Notes: generated by a model from the sequence alone, not told the origin. 64,000 nucleotides of DNA from Chitinophagales bacterium (GCA_041392475.1 JAWKLZ010000001.1:2046001-2110000), one strand, 5' to 3'. Shown: positions 35,447 through 45,208, numbered from the stretch's first letter. Numbers and translations are program-made.

Positions 35447-36772
35447 GGGTGCATCCCAAATTGTCGCCTTATGCTTGTTTTTTATATAATTCAAGTTCCT
35501 TTGCTTGTATCAATTTTATAAGTTCATGCCATTGTTGATTCATATTCATAAGTCTCAAATCAATAATTTTCTGCGCACCATCTAAAGTCCATCTTTGTCC
35601 CGATTGTTTCAATCTTTTTTGAATAACTGTTCGGTGAGCAGATTCGATTGCTCCCGAACCTATAAATAAACCTGTGTCTCTAAAAGTTTTATACATCATG
35701 CGAAACTCATTGTTTCTCAAATAGTTTAGCAGGCTATTTCGTTCTTTTTCAGATTTTTGTCGCGTTTTTCTAACTCTTCAATCCCTTTTATAACGACACT
35801 AATTTCATCATTGAGTAAAGCATTTTTTTGTTTGTTCAACCAATTTTTTTGCTCTTTTATTGTTTTGTAATACAGTTTAGCAAATTTACTTAAATGCTCT
35901 GCTGCATGATAAAAATCAAGGATTTGTGTAGCTTTAGGATAAGACTCTTCTACCCAATTCCAAATCCAAGGTCTCCATCTGCAACAAAAACAAGTCGTTC
36001 ATTTATCGGCGATAATATATCTACTAATGGCTCAAATTTACACAGGAAATCTTTATGACTACCCAAATGTGCAGCATAGATAGATTGCTTTAGCCAACAA
36101 TGATTCTTATCTAATTCATAGTGGTCAAGGTCTGTAAATATACGCCCTAACTTTACTTCTTTCCAATCATTCCCTTTTTCTCCTTCACGAGTTTGAAGCA
36201 TACCCCCATCTATCATAGAATAGACAAGCCCCTCTTGTTCAACACTCTCTTTTAGAGACTCACTTAGTTTTCTTTGAGCAACTGGTAAAACAGGTTTCAC
36301 ACTTTGAAGTTCTGATGCGTAATACTTCGTAACTCGCTCTGTTTGACTACGATTCGTTTCTATACGTAGATATTTTTCTAAGTCACACACCGCTGCGCTA
36401 TAGTTATCCGATTGACCAGCATAAGCTTGTAACTCTTGAAGATAAGGGCTTACTTGAAAGCCATTGATACCATTACTCCACATATGCGTTTTGGCGATAG
36501 AGATAGAGCCAAATCGACTTGCTATTGTTTTTTTTTACGACGGTCTTCTCTGGTTTACTTATACTACTTTCTAATAAATCTTGTCCAAATTTCAGTATCA
36601 CTCCCTCAAACCCCTTTTCATAGTCATAAAAACTTTCTTCTTTTTTCAAAGATTCAAATGATGCCCAATAAGATAAAGCCAATTCTAAATATTCTTCCTT
36701 TGTCATATTTTTATTGATTTAGTGCCTCAAAAATAGCTTTTTTTAGCTTCTGCGACAATTTGGGATGCACCC
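35447..36772 (-). mobile_element. ISKra4-like insertion sequence, decayed (1326 bp)
   Basis: Perfect 21-bp terminal inverted repeats start GGGTGCATCCC at the left and end GGGATGCACCC at the right. An 8-bp target duplication, CAATTTTG, flanks it (35439-35446 and 36773-36780). If the repeats are taken as one base longer, the duplication is AATTTT. It carries one transposase gene broken into at least three frames. Confidence 0.9.
35469..36706 (-). pseudogene. ISKra4-family transposase, multiply frameshifted
   Basis: Three pieces in different frames are visible: 36473-36706 (N-terminal), 35950-36483 (central, YSMIDGGMLQTR and FVADGD with catalytic-type Asp residues) and 35469-35720 (C-terminal, FIGSGAIESAHRTVIQKRLKQSG with the family's Glu). 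Between the last two, the frame reading QILDFYHAAEHL can be followed. The order matches ISKra4 transposases, and the breaks mean it is inactive. Confidence 0.85.
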
Positions 36773-37322
36773 CAATTTTGTGATTCGTGAATTGTATTTT
36801 CAGTTTTTTATGAGGCTTACCTTAGACGATGCACATTTGAATACTTCTCAAATTGATGTACATAGGAAGGTTGTCGAATTGGCTAAATACAACAATATCA
36901 AGCCAATTATCGAATTGACCGAATCTGTTTTGTCCAAACTATCGGTTCACCATGACAAGGCTGCCTTCAATGAAACCCACCCCAAAGCAATTTTTGCTTC
37001 TTGGTTTTATGTCGCTCGTTTCTACAATATTTACAGCGAATTGGAAGTCGAAAAGAAGAACGACAACAACGAAAAGGGCAGAATTGACTTGTTGCTTACC
37101 CGAAGACCGCCTTTTGAAGCAGATGTTCCCTATCAGTTCATTTTTGAATTGAAGTACTTGAAGAAGGCAACACCAAACCGTTTGAAGGAAGTAAAAAAAG
37201 AGGCTGTTGAGCAATTGCAGGAGTATTTGAAGGATGATAAAATCAAAGATTTGAAGGATTTAATTGCTTATGTGGTTATTTTTGTGGGCAACAAAGCGGA
37301 AGTTGTTGAAGTAAGTCAATGA
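36773..37322 (+). pseudogene. AAA-ATPase/PD-(D/E)XK protein, C-terminal nuclease-like fragment
   Basis: It continues the broken gene with FVIRELYFQFFMRL. The PD-(D/E)XK core is seen as GRIDLLLTRRPPFEAD followed by FIFELKYLKKA (Asp, then E-x-K). The stop is at 37320-37322. An ATG at 36765 lies inside the ISKra4-like element, so any protein made from it would start there and lack the ATPase. The next gene, an O-methyltransferase, starts 43 bases later on the same strand. Confidence 0.9.
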
Positions 37323-37365
37323 CCTTCAAAATACACCAACACATCAAAACTCCAATACATTCCAA

Positions 37366-38007
37366 ATGAAAGACCTTGTACCCCACAACATTGCAGCCTA
37401 CACTGAAGCCCACACAAGCCCTCCTACTCCCCTTTTGAAGCAACTCTATAGAGAAACCAATCTTAAAGTAATTCGAGCAAGAAACATTACAGAAAATTTG
37501 CAAGGAATATTTTTGAGGATGATCAGTCAGATGATTCGTCCCCAAAGAATTTTAGAAATAGGTACTTACACAGGATATGCAGCAATATGTTTGGCAGAAG
37601 GATTGCAGGAAAATGGCGTATTGCACACCATCGAAATCAACGAAGAATTGGAGGACATACAGCGCAAATATTTTGAAGCAGCAGGATTGCAGGAAAAAAT
37701 ACAAATTCACATCGGCAATGCTTTAGAAGTTATTCCTCAACTGGACGAAACTTTCGACTTGATATTTATTGATGCGGACAAAGCCAACTATCCAGAATAT
37801 TTTGAACTGGTCATCGAAAAAGTTAGAAAAGGTGGTTTTATCATTGCGGACAATGTGTTGTGGAACGGAAAAGTATTGGAAGAATCAGAAACTGACAAAT
37901 ATACAATGGGTGTCAAAAACTTCAATAACTTGGTACAAGTTGATGAACGAGTAGAGAATGTACTATTGACAGTGAAAGATGGAATGATGTTGATTAGGAA
38001 GAAATAA
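37366..38007 (+). CDS. SAM-dependent O-methyltransferase (COMT/CCoAOMT-like)
   Basis: The 213-residue protein matches the family-3 methyltransferases. Visible features are motif I LEIGTYTGYAAICLAEGL (SAM binding), the acidic residue in TIEINEELE, IHIGNALEVI, and LIFIDADKANYPEYFE, the metal/substrate loop with DADK. ADNVLWNGKVLEE is the NxxW-type motif. It methylates a catechol-like or other hydroxyl group with SAM and a divalent metal; the substrate is unknown. The position close behind the broken nuclease gene is probably fortuitous. Confidence 0.93.
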   Translation: MKDLVPHNIAAYTEAHTSPPTPLLKQLYRETNLKVIRARNITENLQGIFLRMISQMIRPQRILEIGTYTGYAAICLAEGLQENGVLHTIEINEELEDIQRKYFEAAGLQEKIQIHIGNALEVIPQLDETFDLIFIDADKANYPEYFELVIEKVRKGGFIIADNVLWNGKVLEESETDKYTMGVKNFNNLVQVDERVENVLLTVKDGMMLIRKK

Positions 38008-38122
38008 TTTGCAGTAGATGCTTGACGGTATAAGAATGACGACCCTTACTTCAATAATTGCCTTTCTACCTGAACTTTCAAATTTTAATCAATAGTTTTG
38101 GAATTATAAGTTTTTGTACTCC

Positions 38123-38353
38123 TCAACTATTCCACACCCGTCGCTTGCCAATCTTAATATATTTTCGGATATTTACAATAAAAGCCAAGCTGAGATAGAC
38201 AATAATCGGTGACCAATTGGCGATAAATAGTGTATATACAAAGAACAATCGGATGCGGTGATACGGTATTCCAAGTTTTTCTCCGAGATATGTACATACA
38301 CCAAAAACCCTCACTTCAAACAAGTTGCGAATATAATTCAAGATTTTATCCAT
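38123..38353 (-). CDS. PspC-domain small membrane protein
   Basis: The 76-residue protein carries the PspC pattern VFGVCTYLGEKLGIPYHRIRLFFVYTLF with a following hydrophobic segment (VYLSLAFIV) and a basic tail. PspC proteins sense envelope stress or anchor anti-sigma or phage-shock components. It stands alone, divergent from the PorE-like gene at 38511. Confidence 0.83.
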   Translation of the reverse strand: MDKILNYIRNLFEVRVFGVCTYLGEKLGIPYHRIRLFFVYTLFIANWSPIIVYLSLAFIVNIRKYIKIGKRRVWNS

Positions 38354-38487
38354 AACGGGATTCTATAAAATTTTACAAACAAAGTAAAAACACAACTTCA
38401 ATAAAGATACAAAAATAATACTTGAACAATATTGTTCGAGGTTATTATTTTTACTATTTTTCAGATACCTTATACCGATGAAGTCTT

Positions 38488-38495
38488 TATTTTTG
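38488..38495 (+). promoter_or_regulatory. Candidate -7 box for the PorE-like gene
   Basis: TATTTTTG fits TAnnTTTG, 15 bases before the ATG at 38511; that would leave a very short leader. Confidence 0.35.
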
Positions 38496-38510
38496 TAAAA
38501 ACTTAGCGAG

Positions 38511-40532
38511 ATGAAACAAACAAATTCTAAAAACGTAATAATCTGCCTTTTCTTACTTTTTTTCAGCATGAGCAGTTTTGGACAAAATTCCAAAGCACTA
38601 ATGAAAAAAGCAGATGCTTTTTATGATGCTCAGGCCTATGAAATGGCGATTCCTGTATATAGAGATGTGCTAATTACAGATAACTCTCTGGTTGCCAAAA
38701 CAAAATTGGCTGATTGTTATCGTCTCACCAATGACTACGACAAAGCAGAATATTGGTATGGACAATTGGTCAACATTGTCCCTAACCAACCCCAATACAA
38801 ACTATATTTTGCACAAATGTTGCAAAGTAACGAGAAATACGAAGAAGCCTACAAATGGTTTATGGAATATGGAAAATATGATGTTTGGGGTGAAAAATTA
38901 GCCAACGGTTGTCAAAACGTTGAAACATTAATTCAAACGGATAACAAATATGAGTTGCTTCTACTACCCATCAACTCTGAAGGTTCTGATTTTGGAGCTA
39001 TTTACTTCAAAAACGGCATTATCTTTTGCAGCAATGGCAATAACTCAAGCGAGAAAGACCGCACATTCATGGATTTGTATTATGCTGATACAAAATTAAA
39101 CAATTCTTTTTCGCCTCCCCAAAAAGTAGCAGGTAGTGTAAACAGTCGCTTGAATGATGGTCCAGCCTCCTTTTGCAGTCTTACCAATGAATTGTTTTTT
39201 AGCCGCAATGCCACTATTGGTGAAGACGGCAAAATCCAAAACGACGATCAAGCAGCCATCAATCTTTCTCTTTTTACCGTCAAATCGAATAATGACAAAT
39301 GGGGCGAAATCAAACCCTTTATGCACAACAATCCTACTTTCAGTATAGCTCATGCGGCAATAAGTCCTGATGGCAAAACACTCTACTTTGCCTCCAATAT
39401 GCCAGACGGTTATGGCGGTACTGATTTATATACCTGCATACGCATGGGCGAGATTTGGAGCAAACCCGTCAATTTGGGAAAAACGGTCAATACACCTGGT
39501 AATGAGGCTTTTCCTTATGTTCACTCTGATGGCATGTTGTATTTTGCCTCCAATGGACATCCAGGATTGGGCGGATTGGACATATTCACTACCCAAAACA
39601 AGGATGGATTATGGACCCAACCCAAAAATCTGGGTGCACCCTTCAATTCAAGCCGAGACGACTTTAGCATTACCATGAATACCCCAAAAACAAAGGGTTA
39701 TTTTTCTTCCAATAGAACTGGTGGATTTGGTAGCGATGACATCTACAGCTTTTCTCTGATTAGTTCTGATAAACGGGTAAAAGCCGTAGAACAGCCTCCA
39801 ATTTCCAATACCATTATCAATCAAAGCATTGGCATGGGTAATGTTCGCTTCAAAAGAGGTGACTTTGAAATTTTGCCCGATGCCGCAAAGGAGTTGGATA
39901 AATTGGCTTTTTTCCTTCAAAAAAATCCAGAAGTAACCGTTGAGCTAAGTTCCCACACCGATATTCGTGGTGATGACTTCAACAATCTCGACCTCAGCGC
40001 ACACCGCTCAAAATCAGCAAGAGATTATGTAGTCTCTAGAGGAGTTCCACCCCAGCGAGTTGTAGCAAGAGGTTATGGTGAATCCCAAATATTGAACGAT
40101 TGCTTGACGGTGAGAAGTTGCGATGAAGACGAACACGAAATCAACAACCGCATTGACGTGCGGGTCTTGTCCATTGAAGGAATCAACAACGACCCTTATA
40201 CCGCCTATATGAACGACAACAACGGCAAAAGCCTCAATATTGCAAAAAATACGGCTGCCGATTTGACCTTCAAAGTATTGATTGGCCCCTATCGAAGTGT
40301 AGACAACAACACTTACTATAGTTTTTCAAATTTGAATACGGCTTTGGATTTGGAATATACCGAAGCTGGAATGATGATTGTTTTGGGCCCTTATGAGAGC
40401 ATTGCCAAGGCAGAAGAATACCAAACATTGGCCATCAACAATGGTGCTGAAAAAACGGAGGTAGTTGCTTATGAGGGAGACAAACGAAGTGATAAGAGTA
40501 TCAAACAATTAAAGAAACAGGGTGTAAATTAA
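38511..40532 (+). CDS. PorE-like OmpA family protein (TPR, PD40, OmpA, SPOR-like)
   Basis: The 673-residue protein has a signal peptide (~1-24, ending SFGQ), TPR-like helices (~25-150) and a PD40/WD40-like propeller (~155-420, repeated ISPDGKTLYFASN and SDGMLYFASNG). An OmpA peptidoglycan-binding domain (~440-560) shows SSHTDIRGDD, LSAHRSKSARDYV and ARGYGES. Last comes a SPOR-like domain (~585-655, FKVLIGPYRS ... MIVLGPYES). This layout is that of PorE/SprE-associated proteins, which anchor the type IX secretion and gliding machinery to the cell wall. Paralogues exist in most Bacteroidota, so identity with PorE itself is not certain. Confidence 0.87.
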   Translation: MKQTNSKNVIICLFLLFFSMSSFGQNSKALMKKADAFYDAQAYEMAIPVYRDVLITDNSLVAKTKLADCYRLTNDYDKAEYWYGQLVNIVPNQPQYKLYFAQMLQSNEKYEEAYKWFMEYGKYDVWGEKLANGCQNVETLIQTDNKYELLLLPINSEGSDFGAIYFKNGIIFCSNGNNSSEKDRTFMDLYYADTKLNNSFSPPQKVAGSVNSRLNDGPASFCSLTNELFFSRNATIGEDGKIQNDDQAAINLSLFTVKSNNDKWGEIKPFMHNNPTFSIAHAAISPDGKTLYFASNMPDGYGGTDLYTCIRMGEIWSKPVNLGKTVNTPGNEAFPYVHSDGMLYFASNGHPGLGGLDIFTTQNKDGLWTQPKNLGAPFNSSRDDFSITMNTPKTKGYFSSNRTGGFGSDDIYSFSLISSDKRVKAVEQPPISNTIINQSIGMGNVRFKRGDFEILPDAAKELDKLAFFLQKNPEVTVELSSHTDIRGDDFNNLDLSAHRSKSARDYVVSRGVPPQRVVARGYGESQILNDCLTVRSCDEDEHEINNRIDVRVLSIEGINNDPYTAYMNDNNGKSLNIAKNTAADLTFKVLIGPYRSVDNNTYYSFSNLNTALDLEYTEAGMMIVLGPYESIAKAEEYQTLAINNGAEKTEVVAYEGDKRSDKSIKQLKKQGVN

Positions 40533-40590
40533 GTTGTCAATTTGGGGAGAGTAAAATAAAAAGTGGTTCATCGAAGATTTTAGTGGAATG

Positions 40591-40668
40591 AGACTTTTGT
40601 AGTTTATTCTTAAAGATATGGAATGTTTGAAAATCAGTATGCTCTCAAAAGGAAACTACAAATAGACT
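40591..40668. repeat. Dispersed hairpin repeat, AGACTTT family, copy 3
   Basis: The arms AGACTTTTGTAGTTT and AAACTACAAATAGACT lie between the PorE-like gene and the IPTL-CTERM gene. Confidence 0.7.
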
Positions 40669-40755
40669 GATTAATCCGCTAAACTCATATACACTCATAC
40701 TAATTACTATATCGCAAAAAACTTGAATTTTTAAACACACTACAACAGTTACAAA

Positions 40756-41547
40756 ATGAAAACACTGATAATCGCTCTATGCGCTTTGTGGATAACCTCT
40801 ATATCCGCAGCTACTTCCCATCCCCGTATAATTTCCCTTAGTCATGATGATCTAAAAATAGATGCCCCCATAGAAAATCCTGATAAGTATATCACCATAT
40901 CCAACAGTGGCGGGGTAAATGTCTTACAAAACTATCCAGTAAGACCAGAATACAGCTTTGAGGGTGGAGAAATGATATATGCCTTGCCCAGAATGGATGG
41001 CAACTATCTTATCTACATAGATGAAGACAGCAGGATTCCAGATTTGGAAGTAGATATATTCATACTTACAGACCCTAATGATGAGAAATCAGCAAAGATG
41101 TGGATGAATGGTACTGGCGCAAAACAACTTCTACAGGCCAAACCATATGAGCAGTACTATGCTGTAGTAGATGGATTCAAAGGCGTGACAGCTAGACTCT
41201 CCATAGCAGTAGCAGAACTAACCGCAATGGCTACATTCTGTAGTAATGATAATCAAACAATAGATCTAAACGACTTCCTCACAGGTGTCACTACTGTACC
41301 AGGGGATGTTTGGTCTCAGCTAACGGGTACAGGCGGAAGCCTAAACACGACCACAGGTATATTTACATCAGCTCCTGGCACAACGACATCCTCTTTCAGG
41401 CTTATAAGAGATTGTGGTCCCACTGAGGACGTATTTATTGGATTTCAGGATTGCATTCCTACTTTGAATCAATGGGGACTTATCATTTTCTCTATATTAT
41501 TGCTTATCACAGGAGTTTTAGCTATACGTTGGCAATCCGCAACTTGA
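40756..41547 (+). CDS. IPTL-CTERM sorting-domain surface protein
   Basis: The 263-residue protein has a signal peptide (~1-20), a beta-rich body with CSNDNQTIDLNDF (a common Bacteroidota surface-protein motif), and a C-terminal tail IPTLNQWGLIIF followed by a hydrophobic helix and RW. This is the IPTL-CTERM signal, recognised by an exosortase/archaeosortase-type membrane peptidase, not by T9SS. No exosortase gene is in the window. The body may be secreted, cut and modified at the cell surface. Confidence 0.85.
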   Translation: MKTLIIALCALWITSISAATSHPRIISLSHDDLKIDAPIENPDKYITISNSGGVNVLQNYPVRPEYSFEGGEMIYALPRMDGNYLIYIDEDSRIPDLEVDIFILTDPNDEKSAKMWMNGTGAKQLLQAKPYEQYYAVVDGFKGVTARLSIAVAELTAMATFCSNDNQTIDLNDFLTGVTTVPGDVWSQLTGTGGSLNTTTGIFTSAPGTTTSSFRLIRDCGPTEDVFIGFQDCIPTLNQWGLIIFSILLLITGVLAIRWQSAT

Positions 41548-41862
41548 GATGCAAATAAAACAATGTTTTGTAAGATGGGCTACTTATCAAATCACCATTC
41601 AGCCAGTGCAACAAGTCTGTGAGTAGTAATAGTAAGTGAATACCCAACATATGCCGTGAAAACAATACTACACTTCTCAGGTTTTGTTGTAGAAGATATA
41701 TTGATGAACCCCCTTGTGGTATGAAATTGGTATATCAGTAGGGATGATTTTAGAAAGAAACTTAAGCATTTACCTTAATAATTTGTCATAGCTTTAAGTG
41801 ATAATAATCATGCCTAAATTTTACAAAAGTGCGTTTATCAACCAAGATAAGCCACTTTTTCT

Positions 41863-41870
41863 TAATTTTG
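41863..41870 (+). promoter_or_regulatory. Candidate -7 box for ccmE
   Basis: TAATTTTG fits TAnnTTTG, 34 bases before the ccmE ATG. The rest of the 357-base gap 41548-41904 shows no gene. Confidence 0.45.
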
Positions 41871-41904
41871 CCTTTTCGTTAAAGGTGAGTTAAATCATAA
41901 ACAG

Positions 41905-42327
41905 ATGAAGAAATCACATATTATTGCTTTATTGGCTATTGGCGGACTGATTGCTTTTATTATCAGCACCTCCTCCAGTTATAGTACCTACGAAACTTTT
42001 TCAACGGCTCATTCCAATTCGGGCAAAAACTTTCAGGTAGTAGGCTTGTTGTCAGCAGACAAACCGCTGCACTATGATCCTGAAAAAGATGCCAACTACT
42101 TTACTTTCTACATGAAAGACAAAAATGACGAGGAACGTAAAGTCGTCTATCGTGGCCCAAAACCACAAGATTTTGAACGTTCTGAGCAAATAGTTTTGAC
42201 GGGTAAAATGGGTGATGAAGAATTCATGGCAGAGAAAATATTATTGAAATGCCCTTCTAAATACATTGAAGAAGGGGTTGAAGGTGGTGAACTCGAAGAA
42301 AAAGAATACGAAGCGGCAGGGCTTTGA
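41905..42327 (+). CDS. ccmE: Cytochrome c maturation protein CcmE, CxxxY type
   Basis: The 140-residue haem chaperone has an N-terminal membrane anchor (~5-22) and the OB-fold core: FQVVGLLSAD, FTFYMKDKNDEERKVVYRGPKPQDFE, IVLTGKMGDEEFMAEKILLKCPSKY. The haem-attaching His of classical CcmE (HxxxY) is replaced by Cys116 in CPSKY, giving CxxxY, the variant described for CcmE in some archaea and anaerobes. It passes haem to the CcmF-type lyase encoded next. The signature and neighbour make this call strong. Confidence 0.9.
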   Translation: MKKSHIIALLAIGGLIAFIISTSSSYSTYETFSTAHSNSGKNFQVVGLLSADKPLHYDPEKDANYFTFYMKDKNDEERKVVYRGPKPQDFERSEQIVLTGKMGDEEFMAEKILLKCPSKYIEEGVEGGELEEKEYEAAGL

Positions 42328-42370
42328 ATCGTAGCATAGTGATTAATTACTAGGACTGGTTATTCGTAAA

Positions 42371-42439
42371 ATTCATCGGATGAGAACTGAAAATGAAGTT
42401 GTTATAAACCAAACTCTTCAAAACCTTCATCCAATGAAT
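42371..42439. repeat. Dispersed hairpin repeat, ATTCATC family, copy 2
   Basis: The arms ATTCATCGGATGA and TCATCCAATGAAT pair at 12 of 13 positions. It lies between ccmE and ccmF and shares its internal TATAAACCAAA and the following AGAAAAA with the copy at 32551. Confidence 0.7.
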
Positions 42440-42503
42440 AGAAAAATACCCTTGTAAATTCATTTTTGCAGCGTCCCTTATCACACAATTTAGCAAGTAA
42501 GAA

Positions 42504-45032
42504 ATGCAAGAAATATTAGATATTCAATATATTGGTGAGTGGAATTGGGCAGAGCAATTAGGCCATTTATGTGCCATTACTGCAATGATAGCAGCCCTCT
42601 TATCAGCCATTGCTTACTTTACAGCAAGTCAATGGCAAGAACGGGATTTGCAGAAAAGTGACTCATGGAAACGGCTTGCTCGTACAAGTTTTTATGTCAA
42701 TGGCATTGCCGTTTTGGGAATTATTGTCATCATGTTTTTACTCATTCTCAATCACCGTTTTGAATTCAAATATGTCTGGCAACACTCCTCCGTTGATCTC
42801 CCTGTTTACTACATGATTTCCTGTTTTTGGGAAGGTCAAGAAGGCAGTTTTCTATTGTGGGCGTTTTGGATAGCTGTCTTAGGTTTGGTACTGATTGCAA
42901 CGGCTCGAAAATGGGAAGCTCCTGTAATGACCTTCATGACCCTGATGCAAATATTCTTAGCTGCAATGTTGTTGGGAATTTACTTTTTTGGCTACAAAAT
43001 TGGTAGCGATCCTTTTATGCTTTTGCGAGATGACCCCTCCAATGCAAATGCACCGCTTTTCATGCGAGCCAACTACCTCGAATTTATCAAAGATGGAACA
43101 GGTCTGAACCCTTTACTGCAAAATTATTGGATGGTCATTCACCCTCCTACCCTATTTTTGGGATTTGCCGCTTGTTTGGTTCCATTTGCTTTTGTCATGA
43201 CAGGTTTGTGGAAACGTGATTTTGGAAAAGACTGGATTCAACCCACCCTCAAATGGTCACTTTTTGCAGCAGCAGTATTGGGTACAGGTGTTTTGATGGG
43301 CGGCGCATGGGCCTACGAAGCATTGAGTTTTGGTGGTTTTTGGGCTTGGGATCCCGTCGAAAATGCCTCCTTGGTTCCATGGATTACCCTCCTTGCAGGA
43401 CTACATACATTACTGGCTTTCAAGAATACAGGGCATGCACTCAAAGCTACTGCCATCTTTATGACTCTGACTTTGTGGTTGATATTGTATTCTACTTTTT
43501 TGACAAGAAGCGGAATTTTAGGTGATACTTCGGTTCACTCTTTCACCGATTTGGGAATGTCAGGTCAATTATTGGCATTCATGCTTTCCTTCATCTTTAT
43601 CTCTACTTTCCTCATTGTCACAAGATGGAACGCTATGCCTTCACCAAAAAAAGAAGAGAGTGCTTACAGTCGTGAGTTTTGGATGTTTGTAGGGTCTTTG
43701 ATAATGGCGATGTTGGCGGTGCTGATAACGGTTGATACTTCTTGGCCTGTTATCAACAAATTGTTTGGCACAAATAGGGTCATTACCGATCCGATTCCAC
43801 ACTACAATCGTTATTCTGTTTGGTTTGGTATTTTCATTGCTCTTTTTAGCGCACTGGTTCAATACTTTAGATATAAACTCCAACCACTTAACAAATTGAT
43901 GCGCTCGGTGGCATTTACTGCAATCGCAGCTATTGTAGCAACAGCAGTCACTGCAATTTTAGTCGAAATCAATTATTTACCCAATGTTTTACTGCTATTT
44001 ACCGCTTTTTATGCCATCATTGCCAATGCCAACTATATTTTTGCAGGTTTGAATGGGCAGTTGAACATTGCAGGAGGATCTGTGGCGCACATTGGTTTTG
44101 GATTGATTTTGGCGGGAGCTATTTTTGCATTTGGCAAACAGGAAGTTATTTCACTAAACACCTTGGGCATAGACTATGGTGAAGAATGGACTCCTGAGAA
44201 TAAACTGGAGAATGTGCTGCTCTACAAAGACAAACCGATTCAAATGGGGGAATATTGGGTAACCTATCGGGGTGACTCTGTTGCCGCACCCAATACCTAC
44301 TATATGGTGCATTATGCCAAGAAAAAGAATGAATCGGATGTGCCAACTGAATCTTTTACCCTTTATCCCAATGCCCAGAAAAATCCCAATATGGGCTTAA
44401 TTGCCAATCCTTCTACCAAACATTACCTTAGCAAAGACATCTTTACACACATTTCGGCAGCAACGGACAAGGAACTTCAAAAGGAGGAACAAGGTGAGCA
44501 ATTGACTGAAATTGAAGTAGGTGTAGGCGAAACGGCTCTTGTTTCGGGTGTTATGATTCGGCTTCAACGCATCAATCCTCAACCCGATGGCGGTTTGTTG
44601 TATATGCCTTTGGATGGTGACATTGCAGCAGGTGCAGAACTATCTATTGTTGCGAAAGACAACACGCAGTATGAAGCCAATCCCATTTACTACATTCGTG
44701 ACAATCAAGAAATGAACGTAGAAGCTACTGTTGATGAATTGAATATGACGATTCGTTTTGACAAAATCTATCCTGAGAAGAACAAAATCAAATTGAGCAT
44801 TCTCGACCGAGAAGACCCTATGGATTGGATCATCATGAAAGCGGTGGTTTTTCCTTATATTGGTGTGCTTTGGATAGGGTGTTTTGTGATGGTCATGGGT
44901 TTCATTATTAGTATTTTACACCGCAATAAGGAAGGGAAAAAACTGGCGGAAGTACTGCAAAAGAAGCAGGCAAAAACTACTGAAACATCATCAGTCGGTG
45001 GGATGCAGCCTGTTTTGCGGAATAAAGATTGA
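42504..45032 (+). CDS. ccmF: Cytochrome c haem lyase subunit CcmF
   Basis: The 842-residue polytopic inner-membrane protein carries the tryptophan-rich WWD haem-handling motif FGGFWAWDPVENASLVPW (~275-292). Conserved His residues lie in loops (MVIHPPTLFLGF; LAGLHTLLAF; THSF-type SVHSFTDLG). It has more than ten membrane spans, a long periplasmic domain (~550-790) and one last span. The length is larger than proteobacterial CcmF (~650), as usual in Bacteroidota. It attaches haem to apocytochrome c, receiving it from CcmE. The genes are separated by 176 bases including a hairpin repeat. Confidence 0.93.
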   Translation: MQEILDIQYIGEWNWAEQLGHLCAITAMIAALLSAIAYFTASQWQERDLQKSDSWKRLARTSFYVNGIAVLGIIVIMFLLILNHRFEFKYVWQHSSVDLPVYYMISCFWEGQEGSFLLWAFWIAVLGLVLIATARKWEAPVMTFMTLMQIFLAAMLLGIYFFGYKIGSDPFMLLRDDPSNANAPLFMRANYLEFIKDGTGLNPLLQNYWMVIHPPTLFLGFAACLVPFAFVMTGLWKRDFGKDWIQPTLKWSLFAAAVLGTGVLMGGAWAYEALSFGGFWAWDPVENASLVPWITLLAGLHTLLAFKNTGHALKATAIFMTLTLWLILYSTFLTRSGILGDTSVHSFTDLGMSGQLLAFMLSFIFISTFLIVTRWNAMPSPKKEESAYSREFWMFVGSLIMAMLAVLITVDTSWPVINKLFGTNRVITDPIPHYNRYSVWFGIFIALFSALVQYFRYKLQPLNKLMRSVAFTAIAAIVATAVTAILVEINYLPNVLLLFTAFYAIIANANYIFAGLNGQLNIAGGSVAHIGFGLILAGAIFAFGKQEVISLNTLGIDYGEEWTPENKLENVLLYKDKPIQMGEYWVTYRGDSVAAPNTYYMVHYAKKKNESDVPTESFTLYPNAQKNPNMGLIANPSTKHYLSKDIFTHISAATDKELQKEEQGEQLTEIEVGVGETALVSGVMIRLQRINPQPDGGLLYMPLDGDIAAGAELSIVAKDNTQYEANPIYYIRDNQEMNVEATVDELNMTIRFDKIYPEKNKIKLSILDREDPMDWIIMKAVVFPYIGVLWIGCFVMVMGFIISILHRNKEGKKLAEVLQKKQAKTTETSSVGGMQPVLRNKD

Positions 45033-45103
45033 TATAAGTGATGTGCTATTCCCTTTATGACGATAATTCGCTAAGAAACATCAATAAAATAACTTCCCGA
45101 TTT

Positions 45104-45182
45104 AGACTTTTGAAGTTTTTTTTCAAAGATTCTCGATTGTAATGAAAAACAAAGTTCTTCAAAGAGTAAACTTCAAAAGTCT
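45104..45182. repeat. Dispersed hairpin repeat, AGACTTT family, copy 4
   Basis: Perfect 15-bp arms, AGACTTTTGAAGTTT and its complement, lie between the convergent ccmF and glucosaminidase genes, where the hairpin could stop transcription from both sides. Confidence 0.8.
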
Positions 45183-45208
45183 TCGCCTCATAACTCAATA
45201 TTTTGCAT

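Noticed and set aside
36765..37322. Independent small nuclease gene
   Set aside because: Its first codons are ISKra4-like end sequence; the rest joins in frame to the ATPase parts once the elements are removed.
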